A stretch of DNA of 64,000 bases from assembly GCA_015680685.1 (NCBI GenBank), contig MNCI01001919.1, positions 342,079 to 406,078 of the forward strand, in the 5' to 3' direction. Made by a program: the position numbers and the translations under genes. Positions 1-11,782 of the stretch are shown one piece after another. This DNA comes from Gnetum montanum. Taxonomy: Eukaryota > Streptophyta > Gnetopsida > Gnetales > Gnetaceae. How positions within the stretch are numbered: the stretch's first letter is position 1; each line of letters begins with the position of its first letter. The notes below the pieces were generated by a model, which saw only the letters and a list, made by a program, of their open reading frames with translations, was not told where the DNA came from and searched no databases.

Positions 1-679
1 GTGAATGATGTGATGAAGGGGAAGAAGAAGGGGATCCATCACCATGGTGATGTTTCTTGCCTTCTCTTCGGCTGCTTCGGTCTCGATCGTTGTCACGATC
101 TGCATGTCTGTCATTAGTGTGAGTGATTGTTCCTACAGCGAACAGCTTGTGCTCACGGGGATCAGAGCCTGGAATGTGTATCGTTGATCTAAGGCCCTGA
201 TGCCTAACCTTTTCAGTAGAGTGAGGAGGAGGAACATCATTTTCCAAGAAACCCGTTGTGAGGGGTTCCTCGTCTCCTATTTCACTAATGACGTGGGAAA
301 CCTTGCCCTTCAGTAGTGAATGTTGGCTCTCCTGCCTTGCATCCCGAATACGTTGGGCGTTTGTGGGTTGATAGTCCCTTGTATCATGGTCATCCAAAAC
401 GTATTCTGCGAACAGCTCATGCATGCCAATCTGTACCAAGGCACGGAAAAGCATGTTGGGAGCGGATCGATCTGGGGGTAACACGATGTTACCTTGCATG
501 TCTCTCCACCGCAGTTGCTCATCTTGATGGAAAACAAAGGTAAAATCCGGCACATACTCATCGGGATGAGTATATGTGACCTTAGATTGTTGAGGACATG
601 GTTGATCTCGGTTATGCGTATGATGCTGACTTTCTCCTGTATTGTCCTTAGGTGAGTTGATTTCGTGAGAAGAAGCCAT
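1..679 (-). CDS. gag: gag polyprotein, N-terminal 226 codons, runs off the window
   Basis: The frame opens at an ATG whose first base is 679 and stays open for 226 codons to base 1, with no stop. The protein starts MASSHEINSPKDN. It has a hydrophilic N-terminus, a middle segment that looks folded (residues about 45-115, containing DMQGNIVLPPDR and FRALVQIGMHELF), and an increasingly basic and His/Ser-rich tail (DRDNDRDRSSRREGKKHHH) near the edge. Gag forms the virus-like particle that packages element RNA. The start is supported by the decayed relative at 3493, which begins with the same MASSH and lies at nearly the same distance from its primer site. The capsid core and zinc knuckle would lie beyond the edge. 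A non-gag accessory product at this position cannot be fully excluded. Confidence 0.8.
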   Translation of the reverse strand, partial: MASSHEINSPKDNTGESQHHTHNRDQPCPQQSKVTYTHPDEYVPDFTFVFHQDEQLRWRDMQGNIVLPPDRSAPNMLFRALVQIGMHELFAEYVLDDHDTRDYQPTNAQRIRDARQESQHSLLKGKVSHVISEIGDEEPLTTGFLENDVPPPHSTEKVRHQGLRSTIHIPGSDPREHKLFAVGTITHTNDRHADRDNDRDRSSRREGKKHHHGDGSPSSSPSSHHS

Positions 680-806
680 TTCTATTGGTGTGCTAATTTC
701 ACCGTTATTTATTGTTCTTGATTAACTGATTAACCCTAAGGTTCGTTTTAAGCTCACAACGATGTGAGTGATATCCCTTATGTTAAATTGGCGAAAAAAC
801 ACTTAG

Positions 807-824
807 TCCCCGGCAACGGCGCCA
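807..824 (-). other. Primer-binding site complementary to tRNA-Asp
   Basis: On the minus strand this reads TGGCGCCGTTGCCGGGGA, the complement of the 3' end of plant tRNA-Asp(GTC). tRNA-Asp priming is typical of Athila-type elements. It lies one base inside the LTR end at 826 and fixes the element's orientation. Confidence 0.9.
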
Positions 825-825
825 A

Positions 826-1831
826 TGATGAGTGGCGAGGTACCCCTACACTCCACCATACGAATACGAGCGTACACGCGCGATCCGGTCGAACTCCGCA
901 GACTAAATGCCTTAACGCCACAAGAAACACTTGGGGTTAATCGTTCGTTGTCTTCCCAGGCTTGCTTGTATGTGTCACGGTGTATGGTTAAGCAAGTCTG
1001 AGGTATGTGATTTTTTTGGTATTTTCGGCTTATCTTCTATGCTACCAGGAGAAAGGGTTGAGAAAACTAAACTAACTCTAACTAAGATCTAAGTCTAAAT
1101 TAACTAGCGTCAGCATCCGTTCCCACTTGCCGGACACACCCTGAACTATGCAACTGCAGCTTACCAAACGCTAATCGTTACTGGGATCGCCACACGTAAC
1201 GCAAGTGCTCGAAGTGGTCGTACTGAGGCACCTATTTAGCCTACGTGTGATAAGCAGCCGATTCCTTAGCCAGCCGTACACACCCGTGGGTGCTCGTAAC
1301 TAAGTCGTACTTATCACACGATCTAGCCTAGCAATGAGCAGCCGATTCCTCAACTAGCCGTACACATTAGACCCGGGAGTTACCAAGCGCAGAATCCTGG
1401 AATACGCTACTGGGTTACCAAGCATCCAATGCTCGTAATTGAGTCGTACTCATGCATTGCGTCAAGCAGCCGATTCCTTGACTAGCCGTACACGTCCGTA
1501 GACGCTCGTAATCAAGTCGTACTTGAACGCACTAGGAAAGCAGGAAATAAAGCAATAAATGAAACCACGTGCTGCAAGGTTTATCCAAACAAGTTCGTCT
1601 TTATTGCCGTACACAACTTGGGTTCAGGTTACAAGCTGCTCGAATAAAGAGCCGTTCACTCTAGGACTCCTACTGCGGGCACATGGGGAAAAATTCTAAC
1701 TCTGGAGTGATCAATCTGCCAGAGCTTCGCTACACTAGCCAGGATTAGAAAATGAAGGGAGTGCCGCCTCTTATTTATAGAAATGGTGGCGGGACGCGAT
1801 ATCGCGGCCTAGTGTAAATCGCGTCTCATCA
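826..1831 (-). repeat. 5' LTR of the young Athila-like element (1006 bp)
   Basis: The LTR is bounded by perfect 7-bp terminal inverted repeats, TGATGAG at 826-832 and CTCATCA at 1825-1831, and abuts the primer site. A minus-strand TATA box lies at 1772-1779, 52 nt from the transcriptional start of the LTR, and an AATAAAG-type poly(A) signal lies at 1598-1605. The middle (about 1195-1530) holds repeated short modules: AGCAGCCGATTCCT followed by a TAGCCGTACAC-type block occurs three times, and GCTCGTAA plus AGTCGTACT blocks alternate with them. Beyond 1831 the older gag fragment resumes at once. Confidence 0.88.
1772..1779 (-). promoter_or_regulatory. TATA box of the young LTR
   Basis: The minus strand reads TATAAATA close to the upstream edge of the LTR. 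This is consistent with a U3 promoter driving the gag seen at 679-1. Confidence 0.6.
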
Positions 1832-2480
1832 ATTGTCTATAATTACCTTGTGGGTAAGGCAATATTTTTGGAATTTTCTTTTCTACAAACTTGGAATTCA
1901 AAAAAAAAAGAGCCCCAAGCTCTTGTAGATGTAACATAATAGGGAAATAGCCCTTTAGATCTTCAAATTGACACATGTCACATCCATCCTCCTCCTCTAT
2001 ATTTGAATCTGTAACCTTCTCTACAACAACTATTTCCTCTTTTTGCTGATAAGTATCCTTACCTATTTCTTTGTTCTTTTTCCTCTTCTTGTTTTGATCA
2101 TTTGATCCTATTTGTTTTATCTTCTCCTCTATGATTTTCAAGTTGGTTGTAAATTTTTCATTCATAAAATATCACATCTTATCTACCATTTCTTAAATCT
2201 TAGTGATAGAATTTTGTATTAGTAAGGTTTTATGATAAATTAACTCATTTAAAGCTACCTCTCTTTTTTGATTATAAATATGGATTTTCTTTTTAGAAAG
2301 GGTTGGCTCTTGGTTATATTCCTATATGCTCTCCCTTTTACGTAACTCTCCTTCTTTCTTTGTCACCTATTTTATTAGCCTTTATATTTAATGGGCTCTT
2401 AGTTTTGATAATCTTCTTTGGGCATAGATTCCAAGGGTCTTCCTTGTTTTATTACTAATGAAGTGTAGTTGATTGGGTGT
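1832..2480 (-). pseudogene. gag: Decayed gag fragment, older minus-strand Athila-like element
   Basis: The minus-strand reading matches, segment by segment, the plus-strand gag at about 4840-5490. Examples are TRKTLGIYAQRRLSKL (near 2400-2450) versus IRKTLEIYVQGRLSEL, and ILPYPQGNYRQL (near 1835-1860) versus RLPYSQGNYR. A lysine-rich stretch precedes a short acidic Cys-containing motif (EEDGCDMCQFED). The fragment is cut at 1831 by the young LTR and fades at about 2480, just before the next LTR. Several stops interrupt it. No pol of this copy is visible. Confidence 0.75.
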
Positions 2481-2557
2481 GTCAATGGGCATGCATCGAC
2501 ACAGCCCATCGACACAGCCTCCTTGACATATTCCCATCAAGGCATGGTTACATGCAT
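2481..2557. other. Short unassigned junction
   Basis: This holds a small imperfect duplication of a CATCGACACAGCC-like motif. I cannot assign it to either neighbouring element. Confidence 0.4.
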
Positions 2558-3347
2558 TGATGTAGATGTAGGTCAAGCCTATATAATTGCATGCATCCAT
2601 CACATTTATGGCACTTTTAGTTAGTAGTATAGAAAAGTTCTTATGGTTTGTTCTTTTATTAGAATATTTTCCATCTAAGTGCCTATAATATGAATTAAGA
2701 GATTGCATGGATCTTTATTCAAGCATCATATACATAAACACTTTGATATGAATGACAATAAAGACAAGACTTCTGATATTCATTGTAGCACTTAAATTAG
2801 ATGAATCTTTCTTAATTAGTACTTTACATGCTTTTTGCATTCTGTGTTATAGTAATTAAAGTAATTAATATAATAAATAATGAACACATAAGTATGACCA
2901 CTTTGAGCATAGCATATAATGCTTGGTAATCCCAACAATGGACATTTGGTATGCCATGTAATTATTACTTGGTAACCCAGTAGTGTTAATACAAGTTCAA
3001 GATATGTACAACAAGTATGTACAGATACTTATGTTAGGATACTTATCTTTAGAACCATGAGATAGTTAGAATAGTTAATTATCAACCATTCATCTTTCCA
3101 CCCAACAATTAAGCTAAAAACGTATAAAAAATATAAATATAAATAAATATCATATTTCTAACTCATACTTAACCATACATAAGAGCATACAAAAGTGAGA
3201 GTTAGGATGATAATGATCATACACTTCCTTTAGTCACATTTTTTGTCTATAGGAACACTTAGGAGCTAAGTCCATGAAATTTGACTAGATTTCTAGCGCA
3301 TGCTTATGATTTGTCTGGTTGGGTGTAGGGACTACTTGTTGCTCAGA
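2558..3347 (+). repeat. 5' LTR of the decayed Athila-like element
   Basis: The last ~100 bp before the primer site align with the end of the young LTR (shared blocks near TCTAGCGCATGCTTATGATT and GTGTAGGGACTAC). A CTTGGTAACCCAGTAG block (about 2969-2984) and a CAATAAAGA poly(A) signal (2756-2764) also match. The left boundary at TGATG (2558) is inferred from spacing in the young LTR and is uncertain by tens of bases. Confidence 0.55.
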
Positions 3348-3349
3348 AT

Positions 3350-3367
3350 TGGCACCATTGTCAAGGA
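3350..3367 (+). other. Decayed tRNA-Asp primer-binding site
   Basis: It reads TGGCACCATTGTCAAGGA, a mutated TGGCGCCGTTGCCGGGGA. Most of the changes are of the kind expected from cytosine deamination on either strand. Confidence 0.75.
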
Positions 3368-3492
3368 CTTAGTTAGCTATGTGCATAAAGTAGAAAAAGA
3401 TAGTGACATTATACAAAGATTTTTTAAGGACTAATCAATGATAAATCATTAAGAAAATAAGGGTAAGCACAATATTTTTTGCAAAAGCTAAC

Positions 3493-5560
3493 ATGGCTTC
3501 TTCTCATAGGGATAAATCTCCACTATTTATAGGTAGAATCAATCAAAGATAGGAGTCTAAAAAATGCCCTAACAACTTCGTGTTGTTTACATCCATCTAG
3601 ATCCCTACAATCTAAATTTCACTTTCATCCTACATCAAGACAAGCAACTATGTTGGAGGGATATGAAGGGAAACATTGTGTTATTTTCTAATTGATCTAT
3701 TCTTACCATGCTGATGAGTAATCTCATCAGGCTTGTCATCAATATACTTAACATAGAGTATGAGGTTCAAGGCCATGCTTACTAGTATTATCACCCCATC
3801 AATGTCTAACAAAATAAGGATCAACATATGAAGGCATGATATGAGACATCTAAGGGTAAGAGGATCCCTCCTTTCTATGATGAGAAGATCCTTAACTAAA
3901 GGTTGTAGTTAACTATGGAAAACCTAGGTGAGGGAAAGAATGATTTTTAAGACTAGGGGGCCTGAAAAGATAACAACCATAGCCACTCATTTAAAAGCAA
4001 GGATAACAACAGCATAAAGATCAAGACAAGTAAGTTGATTGGGATAAGGCTTGAAGAAGAAAAACTAGTAAGGATCATTCTAGTGCTGGTCCTCCTTTTA
4101 TCTCATCCTCATCATCATCCTCATTATCTTTCTCCTCCAACTATGACAAGAGGAGTAGAGGTTAAGTGAGGAAAAAGAACAACTAAAATTGGGATGAAAA
4201 TTAATGATTGGATAGGTATGAACATAGATCCTATTAGTATGAATGAGAAAAAGAATAATGACAACAAAAAAGGGTAGACTATCATCAAGAAAGAAGGCAT
4301 AGCAAGACTTATCATAGAATCATGACCATGATTGGGATCACTAAGATCATTATGACTATGATGATCCTCTACTGGCTACCTAAAACATGTTGAACATTTC
4401 AAAGGAAATTAGAATTCCAACAAGGCACTTTGAATGATAGTCAAATCAAGAGGTTGGATATGAACAATATTTCTAGGTTTGAAGGAGGATACAATTTAGA
4501 TCCATAAAATCATGATCAAGCCTTTCATGATGCTTGTGTCTTATAGAACAAAGAGAATGAATGACAGAAGCTAAAATTATTCCCAAGGATACTCATCAAG
4601 CAAGCTACAAGCTGGTACTAGTCCTTAGGATTAGAGTCCATTTGCTAATGAAGTACTATATCAGAGCTTTTGATGACAAATACCAAATGTACTCTAGAGT
4701 GTCCAACTTTTAGAGATAGATATAAGTATGGAAACAAGGTGATAATGAGTGTGTGGATGCAACCTTTGGCTTGTTCTATTCTTTTTTGCACTAATGCCTA
4801 GGCCATGGATACTTTTAAAGGGGTCAGCTACACCATATCATAGATGGGCTTAGAAATGAAATAAGGAAAACTCTTGAAATCTATGTCCAAGGTAGACTTT
4901 CTGAGCTATAGGTCCATTAGATCTAGGCTAATAGATTAGGTGGCCAAAGAAAAATATGGGCTTAAAAAGTAAGAGAATGTAGAAGAATATAATGGGGACA
5001 CCTCCATTTGCAAAAGGAGGGGGCGGGGGGTGGTTGGTGGTGCATGGGGGGTGCATTTCTGTGATGCTTAAGAGGAGGCACCACTTGATGAAGTTGTGTA
5101 GAAGAAAATCTTATTGATATGAAAATTTTTCATCAAAATATCAGCTAAGATAGAAAAAATGTGAAACTCCTTTAATGAGAAGTTTAAAACAACTTTTAAA
5201 ATTATAGAGGAATGAAGAGATTAAGGAACTAGTGGTTAAGAAAGTAGGAAGAAAAAGGATGCAGACATAGATATTGTAAGAACAAGGATAAAGCAACAGT
5301 AGTAGAGGAGGTTGTAGATTCTAAAATAGATGATGATGGCTATGACATTTGCCAATATGAACATCCTAAGGAATGTTGCCCAATGGTATCATATCTATAA
5401 GAATCTAGGATTTATGCTTTAAATTCTAGATTAGCAAAATGGTAAGCACCCAAGAGATTACCATATTCACAAGGAAACTATAGGTAATAGATCTATGAAA
5501 AAATGTATTATAAAAGTAAAGCGCCTCCTCAAACCTTAAAATTAGTATTAGTAGCGTAAA
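3493..5560 (+). pseudogene. gag: gag pseudogene of the Athila-like element
   Basis: The ATG at 3493 opens MASSHRDKSP, homologous to the start of the young gag at 679. The frame is soon broken by many stops. Recognisable parts are a middle segment IIDGLRNEIRKTLEIYVQG at about 4845-4910, a lysine-rich stretch at about 5150-5300 and a terminal Cys/His motif DGYDICQYEHPKECCP at about 5335-5385. The same segments appear in the minus-strand fragment at 1832-2480, which confirms the assignment. About 4980-5090 contains a G-rich stretch with no clear coding sense. From 5560 to about 6120 I see only low-similarity reading that probably joins gag to protease. Confidence 0.65.
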
Positions 5561-6119
5561 CACCCATAGTCATGGGGGATTCCACCACTATGGAAGCAAT
5601 ATTCTTATCGGTAAATTGATCCTCATGGATACTATTTTCAGTAGCCTATATCTCCATTTGACTCATCTAGCCATCCCTCATTCCTTTACCATTACTACCC
5701 TCTAGAATACAATAGAGAACCTTCTCCAAGGGGGAGCCTCCTTTTCCCTTCCATCCTCATCAACATCCATCAATTCTTGCACCACAACTAACTACATCCT
5801 TTTTACTTACTCCATCCATACAGGGTGAAATGCATGCATAACCACAACAAAAAATTCTACAAAGGTAGTGAATCTATAGTCAAGTATCTATTTGAGTGGT
5901 CCTAAACTCAAGTCTTACAAAAGACCATTCTTTAGAACTAGCAGTCCCATGAAATCCTCATAAACACCTATGGTTGCCAACCTTGTTGCTCCTATCTCTG
6001 AAGATTCTACTAAGCCATCTTCAAACTAAACATCTTTCCAAATCCATACTATCATGTTAAACTATGCAATCATAGATTAGATAAATACTAGCCACTTTTC
6101 AAGAAAATAATTTAATCCT

Positions 6120-9100
6120 AGGAGTCCCTTCATCTACTTACAGATTGTAGGAAATGAACCATGTAAGGCTCTCTTAGATTTGACTTTCAGAGTTAACTTT
6201 GTTTTCCAAGAAATGTACAAGGCTTGGAACCTACCTCCTTTGAAAAGGAGCAATATCAAATTGAAGCTTGAAGATTAGTCCATCACTATCTCTTTGGGGC
6301 TAGTAGAGGACATTATGTCCATCATTTGTGGGTGGTCCTATCTTGCTAATTTTCTTATGATCCATGTAGAGAATTGTAAGGGTGAATTTCTTATTATTAT
6401 GGAAAGGGCATGAATAAGAAAAATGAATGCTAGAATTGGAATTTGAAACCTTTCCTTAGAAATTTCCAAGGAAAATGAATTTGATAAAGTTGAGAAGAAG
6501 AGAGTTCCATGCATCGCATATAGTAACATAGGGTGCCATTGCATGTAGAAACTATGGACCATCAAAGATACATTACTTTAATAATGTAATTAGGATGCTA
6601 AAATAGTAGTGATTCAAAGGTTCTTTTATGTAGTAGCCACAGAAGAGGAAGATACCTAATGACTGATAATAGATGACCAAATTGAATCAACTATGTGCAT
6701 GGAACCAGTTGAGAGCCTTACCAACATCTATGTTGAATACATGGATAAAATGGAGTAGCTCCATTTCTAACTCTTTAATGCATAAAGTGTAATGGATTAT
6801 AGAGAGTTGAAGATCTTTGATAACTTCAAATAAGAGCCCCTTGAACTAAAGGTGTTATCAGTAGGCATGGAATATATTTTTCTCAATAATGATAAGTCGA
6901 TGATCATTAATGCTAGACTTGCTCCTAAATAAAAATAAAAATTACTGAATGTGGTGAAAAAATGGCCAATATAATTTTCTTGGTTATATCATGACCTGAT
7001 AGAAATAGATCCATGGATATACCATCACCATATCTAAATAGACTCCTCCATCAAGCCAAAGAGACAACTACAATGATGATTGATCCCCAAACTCAAGTAG
7101 GTGGTTAAGGAGGAGATTGAACAACCTTTCAAGGCTAGGTTAATCTACCTAATTAAAAATAACTAATGGGTTAGCCCACTTGTTATTATTCAAAAAGAAA
7201 TAAATAAAATTAAGGGTTTGCATAGAATTTTGGCTATTGAACATGGCAACTTACAAAGACCACTTTCTATTGCCATTTGTGGACCAAGTATTGGATACCA
7301 TAGTCGGGCATTGCTACTATAGCTTCTTGGATAATTAATGTAGCTATAACCAAGTCTAGGTAGCACTAAAGGACTAGGCCAAAACTAAATTCAAAAGTCC
7401 CTAGGGGACTTTTGCATATAGGAAGATGTCCTTTGGCCTATGAAATGCTCTTGATACACTCCAATGGTTGGTCCTTAGCATCTTTTAACAATAAATTGGT
7501 AGTGGGATAGAAGTATTTATGGATGACTTTTCTACCTATGGGGATACATTTAAGTGAGCCTTCGACTAACTTAAGCAAGTACTTCAAAGACATGTAGAGA
7601 CCTATTTGAGGCTCAACTAGCAAAATGGCCATTTGATGATCCAAGAAGGTAATGTCTTATGGCACAGAATTTCTAGCAAAGGGATTGAGATGAACTCAGA
7701 AAAAGGTACAAGTTATCCATTTGATCATTAAATAAATATAAATGGTAAAAGATATTAGGTCATTCCTTTTTCAAACTAGTTATTACATGTGCTTCATTGA
7801 TAACTTCTTAAAAATCACTAAACCATTGGTGGAACTAACAAGGAAGGATGCATCATTCACTTAGACTAGGGAATGTGAGAGTGCTTTCTAATAGTTAAAA
7901 TAGAAGCTCATAGAAATTATAATTCTATGGGCACTAACTAATTTTGGCCATTGCACATCATGATTGATGCATCCAATTATTCTTTGGGAGCCATGCTTAC
8001 ATTGAATAATTAGAAATGTTTCTACTACATCCATTATGCAAACCAAAGCATTATGAATGCATAATTGAACTACATCATCATTAAAAAGGAGCTCATGATA
8101 GTGATATCAAGTTTTTGTGCACATGGACCATAATGCTATTTGGTTTTTCATGAACAAAATAATGATGAGTCCCTGTGTCATATAGTGGCTCATGATTCTT
8201 TATGAGTTTGACCTTACTAGGGTGGAAAGAAAGGAGACCAAGAATGTGGTTATTGACCAGTTGGCTTGGTTATGATGGAAAAAACAAATAGGATGAAGGA
8301 CCATTATTTGATCAATTTCTAGATGAACTTCTCTTTGCTAGAGTTATTGAAGTTTAAAATCCAAAAGATTGTAACTAGTATGATTACATCCTCTTCTACC
8401 TACTTACCCAAGAGATTCCACATGAATGGAATAGTAGGAAGAAACAAAAATTTCTTCACTAGGCCAAACACTACATGGAAATCAAGAGCAACCTCTATAA
8501 GAGCTATGTTGATGGCTTGGTATGATGGTGTATACCTAAGGCTAAACAACTTTGAGTCCTCTAGAATGCTCATGAAGGCCCTTGTGGGGGCCACAGTGTT
8601 GGGAAAAGAACAACCATTAAAATCCTTAATGTTAAGATATTGCTAGTCCATGATCTTTAGGGATACCCATAAGTTCTTCTTTTCATTTGATAGATGCCAA
8701 AGAGATGAAGGGATGACTGCATGGATGGAAGGGCTCTAATAGTGAATTCAACCATTAGAGCCTTTTGATCTTTGGGACATTGACTTCATGACATTCATCA
8801 ATCCCATGTATAATGAAAATGTGTTCATCATCATTATTGTTGACTACTACACTAAGTAGGTTGAAGTTGCTACCATCACTAATTTTTCTTCCTCTATGGA
8901 GGCATGGTTTATACAACAAAATTTGGTAAACAGGTTTGGTATGCTAAGGGTACTAATTTCTAATAGTGAATTACATTTTATAGATGTTAGTTTTCAAAAA
9001 CTTATGCAATGCTTGGGGGTAGAACACAAACTCACAACTCCATATGACCCCCATGTTAATGGCTAAGCAAAGGTCATTAATAGGGAATAACTAAGATACT

Positions 9101-9672
9101 AACATGTACAATTAGTAAGTATAGGAAGGATTAGAGCACCAAAATCAACAATGCTCTTTGGGCTTATTGGTTGGCTTGGAAACTTCCTATATATTATTTC
9201 CATTATGAGTTAGTGTATGGGAAAATTCCAACTCTTCTTATCTAGGTAGAGCTATGTAAACTTTTAAAAGCTTCCGAACTTGATCTTGATTTGCATCTAG
9301 CCCAAAGAGAAATATTAATGACATTAAATATACTAGAAAAAAATGATTAGTAGTCTTATCCATGAATGAATTGCATAAGGCAACAATAAATAATGTCATG
9401 ATCTCAAAATAAGAAAAGTTAAATTTCAACTAGGAGATAAGGTTATCTATTGGAATTTCATGCATGTACCCCAACACACAAAGTTTCAAATGCTATGGGA
9501 AGAATCTTTCATCATTCATATAATGTTTTCATCTGGGACCATGGTTTACGAGATTGCTAGCCCAAACAAAAAATTATTGATGAACATGCAACAACTCAAA
9601 CCTTTCCTAGAATTAAGGGTAATTAGTGGTAAGAACATCTCAACTAATGGCCAAGTACATTCTAACTTTTAG
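6120..9672 (+). pseudogene. pol: pol pseudogene (protease-RT-RNase H-integrase), Athila-like
   Basis: A protease remnant reads GNEPCKALLDL at about 6160-6190; the usual DLGAS active site is changed after DL. RT is recognisable by GTFAYRKMSFGL near 7410-7440 and the catalytic FMDD near 7515. RNase H shows HIMIDASNYSLGAML near 7955-8000, then TKNVVIDQLAWL near 8240-8275. Integrase shows an HHCC-like start (FLHXAKHYMEIKSN, then HEGPCGGHS near 8570-8600, X = stop), a core with WDIDFM near 8775 and TPYDPHVNG near 9040, and a C-terminal tail to the stop after 9672 (ends GQVHSNF). Stop codons and lost residues rule out function. Confidence 0.8.
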
Positions 9673-10310
9673 ATCTCCTCCCTTCCACTTAGTTGTGGGG
9701 GAGATGGCCATTTATGCTAAGATCTTGTAATAGCTCCTAAATTCTTGAACTCTTTTATTACACTATTCTTTATGTATTTTTCATTTTCTTGAGTATTTTG
9801 CAACTTATTTTAGATATTTTTCCTTGTTTAACTTTTCTTACATGTGTTTTCTTCTTTATCACCATCAAGACTTTGGTGCTTAATATGGTTGCTAATTACT
9901 GGAAGTTCAATTGAACTATACTGCATATCTAGATTGACTACTTAATAATTAGATTTTATCTTTGGATATGACATTGATTTTCTTATGGTATCAGGTAGCA
10001 ATATCATGTCATCCAACCATTCCACTCATCTCCATGGAGTTATTTTATCTTGGAAGCATGAGGTCACTTCTTAATTACATATTATAAAAAAATTAGTGAC
10101 CTTGATACTTAAAGAACTTAGAATGAATTAAGTAGGATAGATAAGGGTGTGGCTTCAAGGGGACTTATCATGTTTTGTACCTACCTACCTTCTTGAGTTT
10201 TATGGGTACTCTCATTGATCTCTCATCATTCCTATTGTCAACCATTAATAGGAAGACTGTCTTTGCATGATTTTGTTACCATAATAAAAAATAAGAAAAA
10301 AAAAACATGA
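9673..10310. other. Gene-free region after integrase
   Basis: AT-rich DNA that is probably the 3' untranslated part of the Athila-like element, with a purine tract at about 9696-9705. I find no coding signal and no clear LTR start. Confidence 0.5.
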
Positions 10311-10518
10311 GAATTCAAAGCACACCCCTTAGATACAATAATGGGCTATAGGCATTGGTTATGGGGTTGGAAAGACATCTTATCCATGCTTGAAGGAACC
10401 CCTCTAACTAAGGTCCTTCTTAAAATGGGAATTCAAAGCACACCCCTTAGATACAATAATGGGCTACAAGCACTGGTTATGGGGCTAGAAAGACATGTTA
10501 TCCATGCTTGAGAGTAGT
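10311..10518 (+). repeat. Tandem duplication, 118-bp period
   Basis: A block beginning GAATTCAAAGCACACCCC at 10311 recurs at 10429, with about 90 bp of near-identical sequence in each copy. The copies differ at only a few sites, so this is a recent local duplication. Confidence 0.85.
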
Positions 10519-10678
10519 AAAGAACTCTTGAGGATTGAACAGTATAAACATGCCAATGTGAAGTTATTGGAAGTGGATGGACTTAGTTCCAAGTAAGGAT
10601 GGGATAATATCAAGTTACATTAACCACATGTTTCACAATGAATTCATGTGATTAGGATGCAAGACTCCATTACAACAG

Positions 10679-10718
10679 ACACACACACACACACACACAC
10701 ACTCTCTCTCTCTCTCTC
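10679..10718 (+). repeat. Compound microsatellite (AC)n(TC)n
   Basis: About 12 AC units run straight into about 8 TC units. An overlapping open frame (10648-10842) is just the repeat read through. Confidence 0.95.
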
Positions 10719-11782
10719 ATCGTTCAAATCTTATCATCGATCACCTCATTACCTCCTATCATGGTTAATTAATGTGTCCCTTTTGGCATGTCTTTATTCT
10801 TTGATGATTTCTCATGTGGATTTGATTCTTAATGGTTCATGATCATTAATCATCCTTGGTGCCTACAATCTCCTAGGTATGATGGCATGCAAGGCTATTA
10901 ATGGCATGAGCTTGCTATAGGAAGGATCCACTTGCACACTCTTTGATCTGGTTTAGTTAAACTTCTTGTTCCTTAGTTATTTTGCATTTAATTCCATCAT
11001 TTTCCATAAGAAACATCCAATTTTGCAATCCTTGGCATATGCAATATTCTCCAAATCTCCTTTTCTAAGCCAATCTCATGCCCTCTTTCATGATTTGTCA
11101 TCATTTTAGGGTTTTATGGCTTCCTTTGGACTCTAATTTCATCTTTAAACTCTTCCCCAATACTTAGTTTTTTAATGTGAAGAATTTTTGCAAATAGTTG
11201 CATTGATGCAATGTGATGCATCAATGCATAACAAAAATTATATAAATATGTGTCAACACTTAGCCATTTTTCATAGTTGCAAACAAATGCAAGAGGAATT
11301 TTTGATGTTTTTAGAGCTTAGAAACCTTCCAAATGTGCTAACTTTCAAACTGCTTATCTGATCAATCTTGTTCTTCAATCGCTTAGCTACCAAAAGGTAC
11401 GCTTTATGTCATGGGGACCATAAAACTATGGTTTATGATGAAAAAGTTTTTGGAAGTTTTTCTAGCTCCCTAAGGTTTAACAATTAAAATAACATTACAA
11501 CTCTTATCTACATCAAGTTAAACCTCATAAATAAAATTTGGTAGCTAATGAATAGAATAATAATAAAATAATGAACCTACCACAATCACAATGAACCTAA
11601 GTGTAACTTAATTAAATAAGAAAGGTATAGAAAAAGAACTAAGGATTGCACATTTACTGCTAATTCTTGGTTATGTTTGTAATCACAAATGGTATCAAAG
11701 ATGGAAGCACTAATAGGGGGACCTTTGTAACCATGAGAGAAGTAGCCATGAGGAGGAAGATACCACTAGTAGCCATAGTAGT
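10719..11782. other. Gene-free AT-rich region, possible primer site at 11,690
   Basis: No coding signal is visible. TGGTATCAAAGA at 11690-11701 resembles the initiator-Met primer site (TGGTATCAGAGC) of many plant LTR elements and follows an LTR-like ending AATCACA. It may mark another decayed element into which element Z inserted. I could not confirm its LTR. Confidence 0.35.

Larger units (their letters stand above)
1..1831 (-). mobile_element. Young Athila-like Ty3/gypsy LTR retrotransposon, 5' part only
   Basis: Reading on the minus strand, the order is 5' LTR (1831 to 826), a tRNA-Asp primer-binding site (824-807), a leader of about 125 nt, then an open gag frame that leaves the window at base 1. 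The sequence is rich in CpG and the gag frame has no stop, unlike every other element here, so this is the youngest insertion. It lies inside an older minus-strand gag fragment: homology to that gag resumes exactly at 1832. A decayed plus-strand relative at 2558-9.7 kb shares the LTR tail, primer site, leader length and gag start. The Athila-like label rests on that relative's pol, because this element's own pol is outside the window. Confidence 0.85.
2558..9710 (+). mobile_element. Decayed Athila-like Ty3/gypsy element
   Basis: The plus-strand order is 5' LTR (about 2558-3347), tRNA-Asp-type primer site, gag from 3493, protease near 6160, RT near 7080-7700, RNase H near 7930-8270 and integrase about 8300-9672. 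The RT signature reads FMDDFSTYGDTF at about 7515-7550, the Athila-type form. Almost no CpG remains and stops occur throughout. A purine-rich GTGGGGGAGA at about 9696-9705 may be the polypurine tract. I could not find a convincing 3' LTR after it. Confidence 0.75.

Noticed and set aside
310-561. Minus-strand frame of 83 codons starting MSMCRILPL
   Set aside because: It lies in another frame of the true gag reading, which is open from 679 to the window edge and has a homologous start in the decayed relative.
807-824. Possible tRNA-Asp gene from the tRNA-like 18-mer
   Set aside because: Only the 3' end is present, directly beside an LTR. It is a primer-binding site.
10648-10842. Frame of 64 codons over the microsatellite
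   Set aside because: It reads through an (AC)n(TC)n run and has no other support.
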